Origin: Magicicada septendecula
Taxonomy: Eukaryota > Arthropoda > Insecta > Hemiptera > Cicadidae
Direction: 5' to 3'
DNA: 64,000 nucleotides
Assembly: GCA_034769895.1 (NCBI GenBank)
Contig: CM068372.1
Location: forward strand, 385,229,282-385,293,281
This document shows, piece by piece, positions 12,141 to 21,905 of this stretch (position 1 is the first letter of the stretch; each line of letters begins with the position of its first letter). The notes beneath the pieces are model-generated. The model was not told the origin of the DNA. It made no database searches and saw only the letters and a program-made list of their open reading frames with translations. The translations under genes and the position numbers were made by a program.

Positions 12141-12660
12141 ATGACAAATAGAAGTGGACATTATAAGTGCCTTTACTTTCTTTTCGAGACAAGGGACGCC
12201 TGGTCACCCTAATCTAGACACACGTATGCACTACTATAACGTTTGATAGTTTAGTACCCTACAGTAGCAGCAGTATAAGGCATTCAAGCAGTATTGATTG
12301 ACGCGGTACAGGGAATACCATCTCGTGAATGTCGAGTCAAAATTCAGTTTATGGAACACAAAGGTTTAGTGAGACAAATAAATGTATTCGATAAACAAAA
12401 CCTCTTTTATAAACGTGTTTCCCGCGATAGACGTATCCTGTTTTTTTTACACTTTCACCAATATTGTCGTAAAAAGATTTCGCTCCCCTGTAAGATACCC
12501 ACTCTACTAAAAATTGCCTGCGCATATCATTTTGCTCCCTCCATGTTTCACCTTGGTTTTTCTTTCAGAGGAAATTGTTTTACCAAACTCTACTTTTCTT
12601 CTAATTATCTAATGTCATAATTTTATCTCTTATTTACCGATAAACAAACAAATTCCAAAG
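12141..12660. other. Non-coding DNA, nothing recognised
   Basis: A 108-codon open frame (12294-12620) has no recognisable motif and no sign of coding selection. Confidence 0.45.
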
Positions 12661-12663
12661 AAT

Positions 12664-13088
12664 ATGTGGGACATTACGGAGAACACTCAAAGGAAAGACC
12701 ACGAAACACAAATAAAATTCTATAAGGTGATGGCAGACCCCATGCTATTATACGGGTACGAATCATGGGCACCAAGAAAGAAAGATTATAGACAGTTGGA
12801 AACGTCTGAAATGAAATATCTTAGGTCTGTGAAAGGTCGTATAAGATTAGATTACATAAAGAACGAAGATGTAAGACAGGAATTAAAAGTACAACCAGTA
12901 ACGGAACTAGCGAAAAACTATAAAAAACAGACGGAAAGAGCATGTTATACGCATGTCTCCAGAAATAATTCCAAGAAAACTCCTGAATTATAAGCCAACC
13001 GGAAGAAGAAATGTTGGCAGACCGAGACGGAGATGGTGAAGCCGGAACAGGCAACCTGCCTAATCCTGGACAGATAGATGATGATTAT
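12664..13088 (+). pseudogene. LINE 3' fragment, family B
   Basis: Encodes IKFYKVMADPMLLYGYESW, ETSEMKYLRSVKGRIRLDY and NEDVRQELKVQPVTELAKNY. After a frameshift near 12,930 it continues as MSPEIIPRKLLNYKPTGRRN and VGRPRRRW. The 3' end carries a GATGATGATTATGA remnant near 13,077. 5'-truncated and inactive. Confidence 0.85.
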
Positions 13089-13090
13089 GA

Positions 13091-13622
13091 TTTTACCGCT
13101 GAAGGCGTTGCGAGGATTGGTCAAAAAGTATAACACAAATTTTAAATTATTTGAGTCGACATTTCGGCAATATTTATTACCATCATCAGGACCTGTGTAC
13201 GGATACAAGAGAAAATATCAAACACAACAGATTAATTAGTTAAGTGAATGTGTTGATTACTGCTTTCTTAATTAATTACAAATACCATTAAAGAACTTTT
13301 ACATTATCAGTAATTTAAATTGTAAGAGTGAATGTATTGTTATGGTCAGGGGTATATTCTCGATGTATTTAAGGAGAACAAAATGTAATAATGTAATTAT
13401 TTTGATGATGTAAAACAAACTCTTTCAACTCTTTCACACATAAGCGCACACTCATACACAAACACATTCACTCAACTAATTTATCTGTTTTATTTGATGT
13501 TTTCTCTTGTATTCATACGCAGGTCCTGATGATGAGAATTAATATTATCCAAACGTCAACACAAATAATTTTAAATTTATTTATACTTTTGACTGATCCT
13601 CGCAAATTCTTTATCGTTAAAA
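13091..13622. mobile_element. Foldback element / MITE with about 160-bp inverted arms
   Basis: The left arm (about 13091-13255) and the right arm (about 13463-13622) are reverse complements at roughly 75-80% identity. Matching landmarks include TTGCGAGGAT with GTCAAAA near the outer ends, GGTCCTGATGATG, and TTTTCTCTTGTAT. The spacer of about 200 bases has no frame. Class II origin is inferred from the long inverted arms; a clear target duplication was not identified. Confidence 0.75.
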
Positions 13623-14724
13623 TTCATTGATTTACGGTTATTACTAAATTAAGAATTTATCTCTTATGTTGCGAGAAGTGTAAATTTAAGAAATTTCTTA
13701 ATTATAAAAAATGGAACCGTTTTCTCTTTTCTTCAGTTTTCAGTTCATTGGTACATTTTAATGTATTTTGTTTACACCTCAGCTTCATAGATTATGTAAC
13801 TGCCTCGTCATTGCTCCTTATAACATGCTTCACGAATTGAGAACAGAGTCTTAATTTAAATGGAAACATAAAATTCGACCAAACATTGATTTTTCTCAAA
13901 TTTTTTCAGTTCTAAATATTGACAATTATTCTCCATTTCTCTCACTGAATTTAAGGACTTTTCGTTGTTTCGTGACTAGAAAAAGGTCCTGATTTCTTAT
14001 ATCTAATTCCTTAATGTGACACGATTGTATTTCAAGAACACTGTAGTGGCAATGAGACTTTCTGAAATTTGGGCACCGCCTTGCTTCAGAGTCAAAAGAT
14101 CTGTGAGTCGATTAAATTAAACCGAAGCAGAGAGAAAAATAATTAGCAAAAATCTAATGCTACAACTTACCTTGCATGCTGAGAATTCAATGAAGTTAAT
14201 TGAAAAAAAAAGTAAATACACGGATACAAAGTGATTTGCAAACTAAAACTTACAAATAGCTAAATATTAATCAAGCAACAATAATTGAGTTAAACATCCA
14301 CAAAAGTTAATTAATGAATCAGAATTAATGAATCACAGTCGTCGTGGAGCGGCAGAAATTGCAGGAGCACTCAGCTTATGTTAAGCGCCGCCGCCTAACT
14401 GGGTCACAGCTTAAGGAAGCAATTAAAATATCTGTGCATGTAACAGAATACTTCTGTGCCGGGTAACCTCCCTTAAGACTAAAGAAAGCCTACTTTGTAT
14501 TCTCTCTCTCCCGCTCCCTCTCTCTCTGACTCTACTCCTGTCTCATAATTTCTATCCCAGTTAACAATTCCTTTTCTCTGTTTATCCCTGTAAGCATCTG
14601 CTTTTCTATCTAACCATCTCTGCGTTCTGCTATTTCTCTCACTCTCACTCTCTCTCTTTGTCTAGACGTCCTGGTATGTGTTAGCCTATGTATTAACCTA
14701 CATACCTGTCTGTCTGATAATAAA
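13623..14724. other. Non-coding DNA, nothing recognised
   Basis: AT-rich, with a CT-rich patch near 14,500-14,660. No open frame of note. Confidence 0.5.
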
Positions 14725-15226
14725 ATTGTACAAATCCATGGGCGTTCCTACCCTTACTTATGGCTTAGGAACGTGGACAGTGTCTGCTACACAAATATGA
14801 CGAATTTGTTGCCGAATTGTTGAGTTCTATCGCTGGGTACTCAAAATTAGATACGAAAAGTAATCATAATGTGACAAATATTTAAACAAGTCTGATGTAC
14901 AAACACACAAAGATTATTGTAAGATAGTTGAACTGTAACATAGCCAACAATTAAATTTTTTGGCTAAGCAGAAGTTGGCAAACAATCAGATAAGAGAGGA
15001 ACTGAAAGTTGAAGACGAAGTTAACGTCACTGAACGTAACTGAAGTTAACGAAATCATCATTAACTATAGAGAAAGCTGGAAGCAACACATTAGCAGAAT
15101 GGGGAGTGTCAGATTACCCAAGGCACCCTTATTGTATCAGCCGAAAAGGAAGAGAAGCCTGGGAAGACCCAAGAATAGATGATTCGACCAGTTTGCAGAC
15201 GAAATAGACTAAACAGTCTAAGCCGT
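14725..15226 (+). pseudogene. LINE 3' fragment, family B, ending in a GAA tail
   Basis: KLYKSMGVPTLTYGLGTW is encoded near 14,730. After a degraded stretch, NNQIREELKVEDEV and then WKQHISRMGSVRLPKAPLLY with RSLGRPKNRWFDQFADEID appear at about 14,980-15,210. A stop follows, then the (GAA)n tract at 15227. Several frame breaks make it inactive. Confidence 0.82.
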
Positions 15227-15323
15227 GAAGAAGAAGAAGAAGAAGAAGAAGAAGAAGAAGAAGAAGAAGAAGAAGAAGAAGAAGAAGAAGAAGAAGAAGA
15301 AGAAGAAGAAGAAGAAGAAGAAG
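15227..15323. repeat. (GAA)n microsatellite, LINE tail
   Basis: About 32 uninterrupted GAA units directly after the stop codon and short 3' sequence of the LINE fragment at 14725-15226. Confidence 0.95.
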
Positions 15324-15387
15324 ACCTGTGTGTCTGCTAATATCAACTTACCAGCGTCTGTACGCTTATCTCTTTAACCGTGTATGG

Positions 15388-15850
15388 CAACGCATCATCA
15401 TTAACATGATCTTCAGCAAGGATTGAACCACGAATGATTTGTTCCGGTCTCAAGCAGACAGACTGGAGCTGATCACTCCAACGCTTCTTTGGACGCCCCA
15501 CATCTCTCCGTTCTTTCGGCATATAATTTTACAGTTGTTTGGGGATGCGGCTGCCATCTATTCGGCGTAGATGTTCCAACTATTTTAGCCTATATTAGAC
15601 AATTCTATCAAGTATAATCGTACCATTCAGCTCCGGACGCACGACGACAATTCTTTTGCGGTCTTAAAGACAGGCAAGTAGCTGAAAAATCTCATTTCGG
15701 CCGCTTGAATACGACTGGACTGGGCTTTTGTTAAAGTTTAATTCTCAGCCCTATTGAGAACAATGGGGAGGGCCACCATCTGGCAGGACATCAAGCGTGT
15801 TTCATTCCTCGTTGATTTTAGGGTTCTCCAGATGGGCCCTCACATATGGG
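15388..15850 (-). pseudogene. LINE 3' fragment, family B, minus strand
   Basis: The reverse complement matches the 11405-12140 copy over the RFLR, HLRR and GRRD/RPKKRWSDQL regions and the short 3' sequence ending in CAT/GAT repeats at 15,388-15,410. Frames are broken throughout. It lies tail-to-tail with the GAA-tailed LINE at 14725. Confidence 0.8.
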
Positions 15851-16016
15851 GACTATTAAAATAGGAGAATTATGAATTTTAAAATAATTATGAATAGGAG
15901 AATAGTAAATTACAAAATACTAAAATTATGAATGTTTCATTTCAATAAAAATATAATATTTATATTGCATATAAAACCACTTTCATGGTTATATATAGCC
16001 ACGTAATGCCACACGG

Positions 16017-16165
16017 AAAATTTATAGCCACTATTTTTATATTTTTTACATAAATGCCTTAACCTGTTCTATGGAACATTTCAATGCAAGATGAGCAGTC
16101 AAAACAACATTAGCTGTACCAGCATAAAAAACTTGTGGAATTTTTATGAAAATTGTTTTATGTAA
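16017..16165. repeat. Dispersed direct repeat, copy 1 (partner at 19374-19525)
   Basis: About 95% identical by eye to 19374-19525 in the same orientation, with long shared runs such as cctgttctatggaacatttc and agcataaaaaacttgtggaa. The two copies are 3.4 kb apart. Function and element type are unknown. Confidence 0.85.
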
Positions 16166-16761
16166 CCTTGAAAGTGGTTTCATTTCAGACACACAATCGC
16201 AGAGGCTCTGCTACTGCTGCCCATGATGATGATTAGCCCTCCCACAGATAAATTATTTTTAGCTACTACAAACACAAATATCTCCAACCGCCACTGTTGG
16301 ATGGGGTTGAAACCATAATCCGTGTAGTCTGCCGTTTATTTTCGGATTACGATTATGAAAGCTAACGGATAGGGAGAGCGAACGTGCGACACGCAACAAG
16401 AATTTGACAATCAATTTCTCAGTCTACTATTTGTGCCTGTTTACCAAACCGACAAACACATTACTGTCGATGAAGTACGACTAATTAAGTTACCCAGTTT
16501 TACGCCGACGAGTCGGGTTCTAAAGTTTCAACACAAAGTTCCTTGCAAACGGAGTTTCAGTCAGACAATAAATTCTGCTTAAAACGTTCATCGTCGTGCT
16601 GTGCTTCCAGTCGCGTTAATTAATACTTTTAACGGACTAATTTTTACTTCCATGTTTCATAAGGAAACGGACGTATGGTCATGGCGAAAAAATCGTGTTC
16701 GAGATAATGGCAGATTCTGATTGTACTACCCTCAAAACATGAAAAAAGGTAATTTTTCGAA

Positions 16762-16763
<2 letters not shown>
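16166..16763. other. Non-coding DNA, nothing recognised
   Basis: No open frame or recognisable element before the GT tract. Confidence 0.5.

Positions 16764-16843
<80 letters not shown>
16764..16843. repeat. (GT)40 microsatellite
   Basis: Eighty bases of uninterrupted GT dinucleotides. The poly-threonine/histidine ORF across it is an artefact. Confidence 0.98.
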
Positions 16844-16846
<3 letters not shown>

Positions 16847-17889
16847 ATTTTTCTATGGCAAACGATAACTGGCGCAAATGAAAACAGAATCAAATAAGTT
16901 TTTGCATACAGTTCTGAATTATAGAGGACTCGAGGCCTATTGATTTTGGTGAAGATCGGTTAAGGGGTAGGGGCAGTTTACCTGCAACGTTTTACGTTTT
17001 AACAAGAGTAAAGTGCTTAATTTTGATAAATGAAGTATCCTTAAAAGTAGGTCACAATAATCCACTGTAGAAAGGTAGATGAAATATCTATAAATGAAAA
17101 GGGTAGTTGAAGGGGAAGGAGGTAATTTTCTATAAACTAAAATGAGAGTTGATGAGGGAGGAGATAATTTTTTATAAGTTTTATATGTGTACTACGTTAT
17201 TGACAACAAAGAAGTAGTTTATATGGAAACATTTTATTTCACTTTGACAAAATTCTATATTTTTTTAGGAATTATCGAACCGAATTCAAGTAAATGATTG
17301 GAACTGTATGAGTACCCGCAATACATTTCGATGTTTTTAATATGCGATTGTGTCGATATATTACGATCTAGAAAAGAAGAAGTGTACTAATTGTAAATTG
17401 CCCTATTTATTAATGTAAAGCAAAAATACGTGTTGTTTTCATTTGGTATTTAGGTAATAATGGTTTTGGGTTTTTAGTTTACTGGTAAAATAAATAAAAG
17501 CTGTGGTTGAGAAAACATAACATTAAATGTGTAATACAATGCGTATAACAGAGTTAAACTTAAAATAAAGAACCTAACGTTATTAAGTTTACAAATTGGA
17601 AAAAACAACAGCAAATACAAAATGAGAAATACAAATATTTATGGTTAATGAAAAAACAAATACACTGCATTAAGGAATGACAACATATGTTCTATAAATT
17701 GCACATAATGGATGTTTGTTTTTTGTTAGTCACAAAACGAGTACTTGTCGGAAAACGAATTTTACCAAAAAAACAAGGTCTGCCACAAAAAAGTGACATG
17801 TAGGCCTATAATAATAGGCAAGGGGTTGACCCTTGGGCCACTCCCGCCTTACTTCGAGTTGGGTTTTTCGTGGTTTTAGAAAAGAAATA
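16844..17889. repeat. Region with a diverged fragment of the Helitron-like sequence
   Basis: Positions about 17330-17545 match about 51080-51330 inside the Helitron-like element: shared words include tatgcgattgt, gaaaagaagaagtgtactaa, cgtgttgttttcattt and cttaaaataaag. The element ends are not preserved here. The rest is AT-rich and unrecognised. Confidence 0.6.
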
Positions 17890-18190
17890 GTTTTACATTA
17901 CACACGTATTGGTTTCCATGTATTATTTCAGTTTTCATGTTAACCTAACATAATCAATTTTTGGTGTCACAGCCACGACCCGGTGATAAATTACTACTAC
18001 AGTCATTTTCCATTTAAAATGACAAACGAAATCAATTGCAATCATCAGCCAACTATTTTGCAACATACAAAATTAAAATTTCTATAATTCTTTCACTACA
18101 TAAAATTATGTGCGATATTCACTACATATCAAGCCCAAAAATCGCATTATCGAAATGACTGCGGGTATGCATAAAGGCAGTACCAAATGA
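17890..18190. repeat. Dispersed repeat, copy 1 (partner at 30257-30560)
   Basis: Direct-orientation match of about 300 bases to 30257-30560, sharing tttcagttttcatgttaacc, aactattttgcaacata and cataaaattatg. No coding capacity. Element type unknown. Confidence 0.8.
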
Positions 18191-18424
18191 TTTTATATAT
18201 AATCTGAGAACATGGAAGTCATGTACGGTTCTCCATACCGATTTTTAACTTAGTTTCGGTCGTTCAAGTTACACTGTTTCATTTCCAAAGTAATAATTCC
18301 TTGCCGTGTGTTGAACGTGATTGTTTCTTGTTGATAGCGATTTTAAAGTCTGAATTGCTTAATTATATTTTTGTATATTATTTAAGTAATAAATTAATTT
18401 TAATCCTTATTTGAGGCATTTTAG

Positions 18425-18515
18425 TAGTGAATATGCCTCCTGGATATGTTACTAGCATTTGCATGGTAAGACGTATGGTAGGGCTGCCACTTTCAGGCTT
18501 AACGTCCAGCCCGAT
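18425..18515 (+). repeat. Dispersed repeat (inverted partner at 48435-48508)
   Basis: Matches the reverse complement of 48435-48508 through ctggatatgttactagca and gtaagacgtatggt. In both places it lies just outside the upstream, RT-proximal end of a truncated family B LINE, and the pairing is in the same orientation relative to the LINE. Confidence 0.75.
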
Positions 18516-18529
18516 TTTCTTGAACTGTC

Positions 18530-19235
18530 CTGGAACAAGTCAGCAGTTTTGAATACCTGGGCTACAGTGTGTCTTATAATGCAAGCAGCGACGTGGTGAA
18601 TAAGTTGCATAAGTTCAACTTTATGTGCGGGACCATCAGGCGAACCCTTAAGTCAGCAAGTAATGAAACACGCCTAAAATTCTACAAGGTGACTTCGCTC
18701 GTCTGATGATGAATTTCAATGGGGTTACCCACACTTCCTTGCCTACAAAAAACGGCGGGGTATTGTAAACAGGACGCTACTTGGACATGTTTTGCGACTA
18801 ACAACGAACTGATTAAAAACTAATTAACAACATATGATGTAATTTAATTTATTTTAACACTTCATTATGGGTCTGAGAATTGGACTTTGGGTCCTGAGAA
18901 AAGGCCAGGCCAGTCGCATCCAAGCGGCTGAAATGAAATTTCTCAGGCACGTGCCAAGGTATACTCTTCATGATCATAGAAGAAACACAGATATACGGCA
19001 GGAACTGAATATTATGAGTATACTCGACAGGATCGCCCAGTATCGGCTGAATTGGTAGGAACATCTTTGCCGAATGGATGACTGCCGCATTCCCCAAACA
19101 ACTAAGGAATTATAAGCCGAGGGGACGGAGAGGTGTGGACGTCCGAGGAAGCGCTGGAGTGACCAGCTGTAATATTTGCCTATTTGAGACCGGAACAAAC
19201 CATTCTTGTTTTACACCTTGAGAATGATGATGATG
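18530..19235 (+). pseudogene. LINE family B copy interrupted by a mariner-related segment
   Basis: Positions 18530-18690 match the 11620-11765 part of the well-preserved copy and end at ctaaaattctacaaggtga. The match resumes at about 18865 with attatgggtctgag and runs to the RW/DQL tail and GATGATGATGATGAT at about 19,235. The intervening 174 bases (18691-18864) are foreign. Frames are broken on both sides. Confidence 0.88.
18691..18864 (-). mobile_element. Copy of the mariner-related 5' segment inside a LINE
   Basis: About 95% identical to 21738-21905, the sequence just upstream (minus strand) of the transposase-derived minisatellite. Both copies end at TTTATTTTAAC on the right, and at the left the matching TCTGATGATGAATTT block abuts LINE sequence here but transposase repeat there. 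An apparent ACTTC duplication at both edges also exists in the uninterrupted LINE copy, so it is not convincing as a target duplication. Confidence 0.75.
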
Positions 19236-19373
19236 ATGATGAATTAATTTTAATTACGACACAAAGTCTATTTTTCCATGATATGAACGAGAACTGAAAG
19301 ATTGCAGTACGGTCTTACGCACTTAAAGTAGGTCGTTAAACTTACAACAGTCCTTTAACTTATAATTAATTAC

Positions 19374-19525
19374 CTGGAAAATTTATAGCCAGTTTTTATA
19401 TTTTTTACATAAATGACTTAACCTGTTCTATGGAACATTTCAATGCAAGAGGAGCAGTCAAAACAACATTAGCAGTACCAGCATAAAAAACTTGTGGAAT
19501 TTTTATGAAAATTGTTGTATGTAAG
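19374..19525. repeat. Dispersed direct repeat, copy 2 (partner at 16017-16165)
   Basis: Near-identical to 16017-16165. The copy ends right before the tRNA-like sequence at 19540. Confidence 0.85.
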
Positions 19526-19539
19526 CATCAAATAAAGAA

Positions 19540-19680
19540 GCCTCCAGGTGGTCTAGTGGCTAGCACGCGTATTTCACGTGCGCGTGGTGCCGGCTTCAAT
19601 TCCCAGCGGAGGCTGAGTACGGCGTGCACTCGGCGTCGTGACGCAAAGTTGAAACAGTTTTATTTTTATTTTTTTTTATT
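19540..19680 (+). mobile_element. tRNA-Glu(TTC)-like sequence, probable SINE head
   Basis: Positions 19540-19613 can fold as a tRNA: a 6-bp acceptor stem (GCCTCC with GGAGGC), an A-box-like TGGTCTAGTGG, an anticodon arm with TTC in the loop, and a B-box-like GGCTTCAATTCCC. The closest tRNA type is glutamate. The acceptor stem and T-arm depart from a functional glutamate tRNA, and unrelated sequence follows to a T-rich end near 19,680. It is therefore more likely a tRNA-derived SINE or tRNA pseudogene than a working tRNA gene. Confidence 0.55.
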
Positions 19681-19711
19681 TTGTGTACTTTCATGTAAAA
19701 CCGTCAAGTTT

Positions 19712-19955
19712 ATTTAAACATTTATCGTATCGTGATACGAATTTCTCAGTGCCACTGCTGAGAAATTTCTGCCCAACATGCGATAACCATTCCCGCCTTG
19801 CATTTTGGAATTTTTGATCAGTGTGATATTACGCTAGGCTTTTTCATAGAACCGAACACGTGGAAACCACACGGCGCAAGGTCAGGGTTGTACGGAGGGC
19901 GTTTCCTTTCCTCCTCCCGCTCAAACTTATCAAGAAGTTCCGTTCGCGACGCGTG
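19712..19955 (-). pseudogene. mariner-like transposase C-terminus
   Basis: On the minus strand LDKFEREEERKRPPYNPD is followed by LAPCGFHVFGSMKKP. After a break it continues as REWLSHVGQKFLSSGTEKF and VSRYDKCLN. This is the C-terminal order of mariner transposases. The family signature PDLAPxD reads PDLAPCG here, so the last aspartate of the signature is lost. A stop and frameshift interrupt it. With the N-terminal part at 20394-21905 it probably formed one element, now split by the foldback at 20005-20301. Confidence 0.85.
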
Positions 19956-20004
19956 CTAAATGACGTTCACAAAAGCGTGTTCCTTAGTCTTTCGCGGCCG
20001 GCGC

Positions 20005-20301
20005 CATAATTATTTAATTATTATCTGGGCTGTAAGGCCGCGCTCTTCTGACATTTTCATGCTGACTGATGTCGGTAATGTAAGCAGACGTTTCGACCTC
20101 ACCTCTGGAGGTACAGCCAAGCGGAGCCCTTGTCATCATCGATCACCATCATCTTGTCAGTACGTAGTTTCGAAAACCTTTCACTGAAGATGGTCTTCAG
20201 AGGTGAGGCCGAAACATTTGATTACATTACCAACACCAATCAGAATGAAAATGTCAGAAGAGCGCGGCCTTACCGCCTGAATAATAATTTAAATAATAAT
20301 G
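20005..20301. mobile_element. Foldback element with about 115-bp arms
   Basis: The left arm (about 20005-20125) and right arm (about 20186-20301) are reverse complements sharing GTAAGGCCGCGCTCTTCTGA and a CGTTTCG/CCTCACCTCT region. It lies between the two halves of the mariner-like transposase, so it probably inserted into that element. Part of the arm recurs near 39,960-40,015 (cagacgtttcggcctcacc). Confidence 0.78.
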
Positions 20302-20393
20302 AGGTACACAAAAATGTTGGCATTTTAAACGCTCAGATATAATATAGTGCACACTTCCTTGCGAAATATGTAATTTAGACTACTGTAGGTCAC

Positions 20394-21905
20394 TTATTTG
20401 GAAGCAACAATTTCTTGGTGAACATGTTCAACGTTACCATCCGTACTGGAAGATAGGTGGTCTTCCTTGGCGGTAATCATCCGTGCGGCCACTTTAGAAC
20501 AACTCATACCGTTTTCAACGTTACCATCCGTTCTGGAAGATAGGTGGTCTTCCTTGGCGGTAATCATCCGTGCGGCCTCTTTAGAACAACTCATACCGTT
20601 CAACGTTACCATCCGTTCTGGAAGATAGGTGGTCTTCCTTGGCGGTAATCATCCGTGCGGCCACTTTAGAACAACTCATACCATTTTCAACGTTACCATC
20701 CGTTCTGGAAGATAGGTGGCCTTCCTTGGCGGTAATCATCCGTTCGGCCACTGTAGAACAACTCATACCGTTTTCAACGTTACCATCCGTTCTGGAAGAT
20801 AGGTGGTCTTCCTTGGCGGTAATCATCCGTGCGGCCACTGTAGAACAACTCATACCGTTTTCAACGTTGCCATCCGTTCTGGAAGATAGGTGGTCTTCCT
20901 TGGCGGTAATCATCCGTGCGGCCACTGTAGAACAACTCATACCGTTTTCAACGTTACCATCCGTTCTGGAAGATAGGTGGTATTCCTTGGCGGTAATCAT
21001 CCGTGCGGCCACTGTAGAACAACTCATACCGTTTTCAACGTTACCATCCGTTCTGGAAGATAGGTGGTCTTCCTTGGCGGTAATCATCCGTGCGGCCACT
21101 GTAGAACAACTCATACCGTTTTCAACGTTACCATCCGTTCTGGAAGATAGGTGGTCTTCCTTGGCGGTAATCATCCGTGCGGCCACTGTAGAACAACTCA
21201 TACCGTTTTCAACGTTACCATCCGTTCTGGAAGATAGGTGGTCTTCCTTGGCGTTAATCATCCGTGCGGCCACTGTAGAACAACTCATACCGTTTTCAAC
21301 GTTACCAACCGTTCTGGAAGATAGGTGGTCTTCCTTGGCGGTAATCATCCGTGCGGCCACTGTAGAACAACTCATACCGTTTTCAACGTTACCATCCGTT
21401 CTGGAAGATAGGTGGTCTTCCTTGGCGGTAATCATCCGTGCGGCCACTGTAGAACAACACATACCGTTTTCAACGTTACCATCCGTTCTGGAAGATAGGT
21501 GGTCTTCCTTGGCGTTAATCATCCGTGCGGCCACTGTAGAACAACTCATACCGTTTTCAACGTTACCAACCGTTCTGGAAGATAGGTGGTCTTCCCTGGC
21601 GGTAATCATCCGTGCGGCCACTGTAGAACAACTCATCCCATTTTCAACGTTGCAATCCGTTCTGGAAGATAGGTGGTCTTCCTTGGTGGTAATCATCCGT
21701 GCGGCCACTGTAGAACAATTCATACCATTTTCAACATTGACTCCGCTTGTCTGATGATGAATTTGAATGGGGTTACCCACACTTCCTTGCCCACAAAAAA
21801 CGGCGCGTTATTGTAAACTGGACGCTACTTGGACATGTTTTGCGACTAACAACGAACTGATTAAAAACTAATTAACAACATATGATGTAATTTAATTTAT
21901 TTTAA
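20394..21905 (-). pseudogene. mariner-like transposase N-terminal region with expanded repeat
   Basis: The minus strand reads GNPIQIHHQTSGVNVENGM, then 15 copies of a 29-codon module, then TDGNVEHVHQEIVASK and a stop. The sequence between DHLSS and HVHQE resembles the linker between the two N-terminal DNA-binding helix-turn-helix units of mariner-type transposases, where SRTDENVE-like words are common. Upstream (21740-21905) a degraded start region is recognisable. The frame is 399 codons, broken by a 2-bp deletion near 20,600. The module repeats make it non-functional as a transposase. Confidence 0.75.
20429..21731. repeat. 87-bp minisatellite, 15 copies, open on both strands
   Basis: Units start at the word caacgtt(a/g) at 20429, 20516, 20601, 20688 and then every 87 bases to 21645, with a partial unit from 21732. 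All are 87 bp except the second, which is 85. Units differ by only a few substitutions. A pair of variants (gcgttaatc followed by ccaaccg) occurs in the units starting 21210/21297 and again at 21471/21558, a 261-bp higher-order shift that points to unequal exchange of three-unit blocks. Because 87 is a multiple of three and the unit lacks stops, long frames appear on both strands (plus 20639-21754, minus 20581-21780). The minus-strand frame is the one with family similarity. Confidence 0.95.

Noticed and set aside
18686..18869. ACTTC as a target duplication around the mariner-related segment in the LINE
   Set aside because: ACTTC is part of the uninterrupted LINE sequence and the left edge also matches the other mariner copy (TGACT-C-CGCT), so the duplication cannot be distinguished from chance.
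20429..21731. Regular repeats resembling a CRISPR array
   Set aside because: Units are 87 bp, head-to-tail, with no unique spacers. This is a minisatellite in an animal genome.
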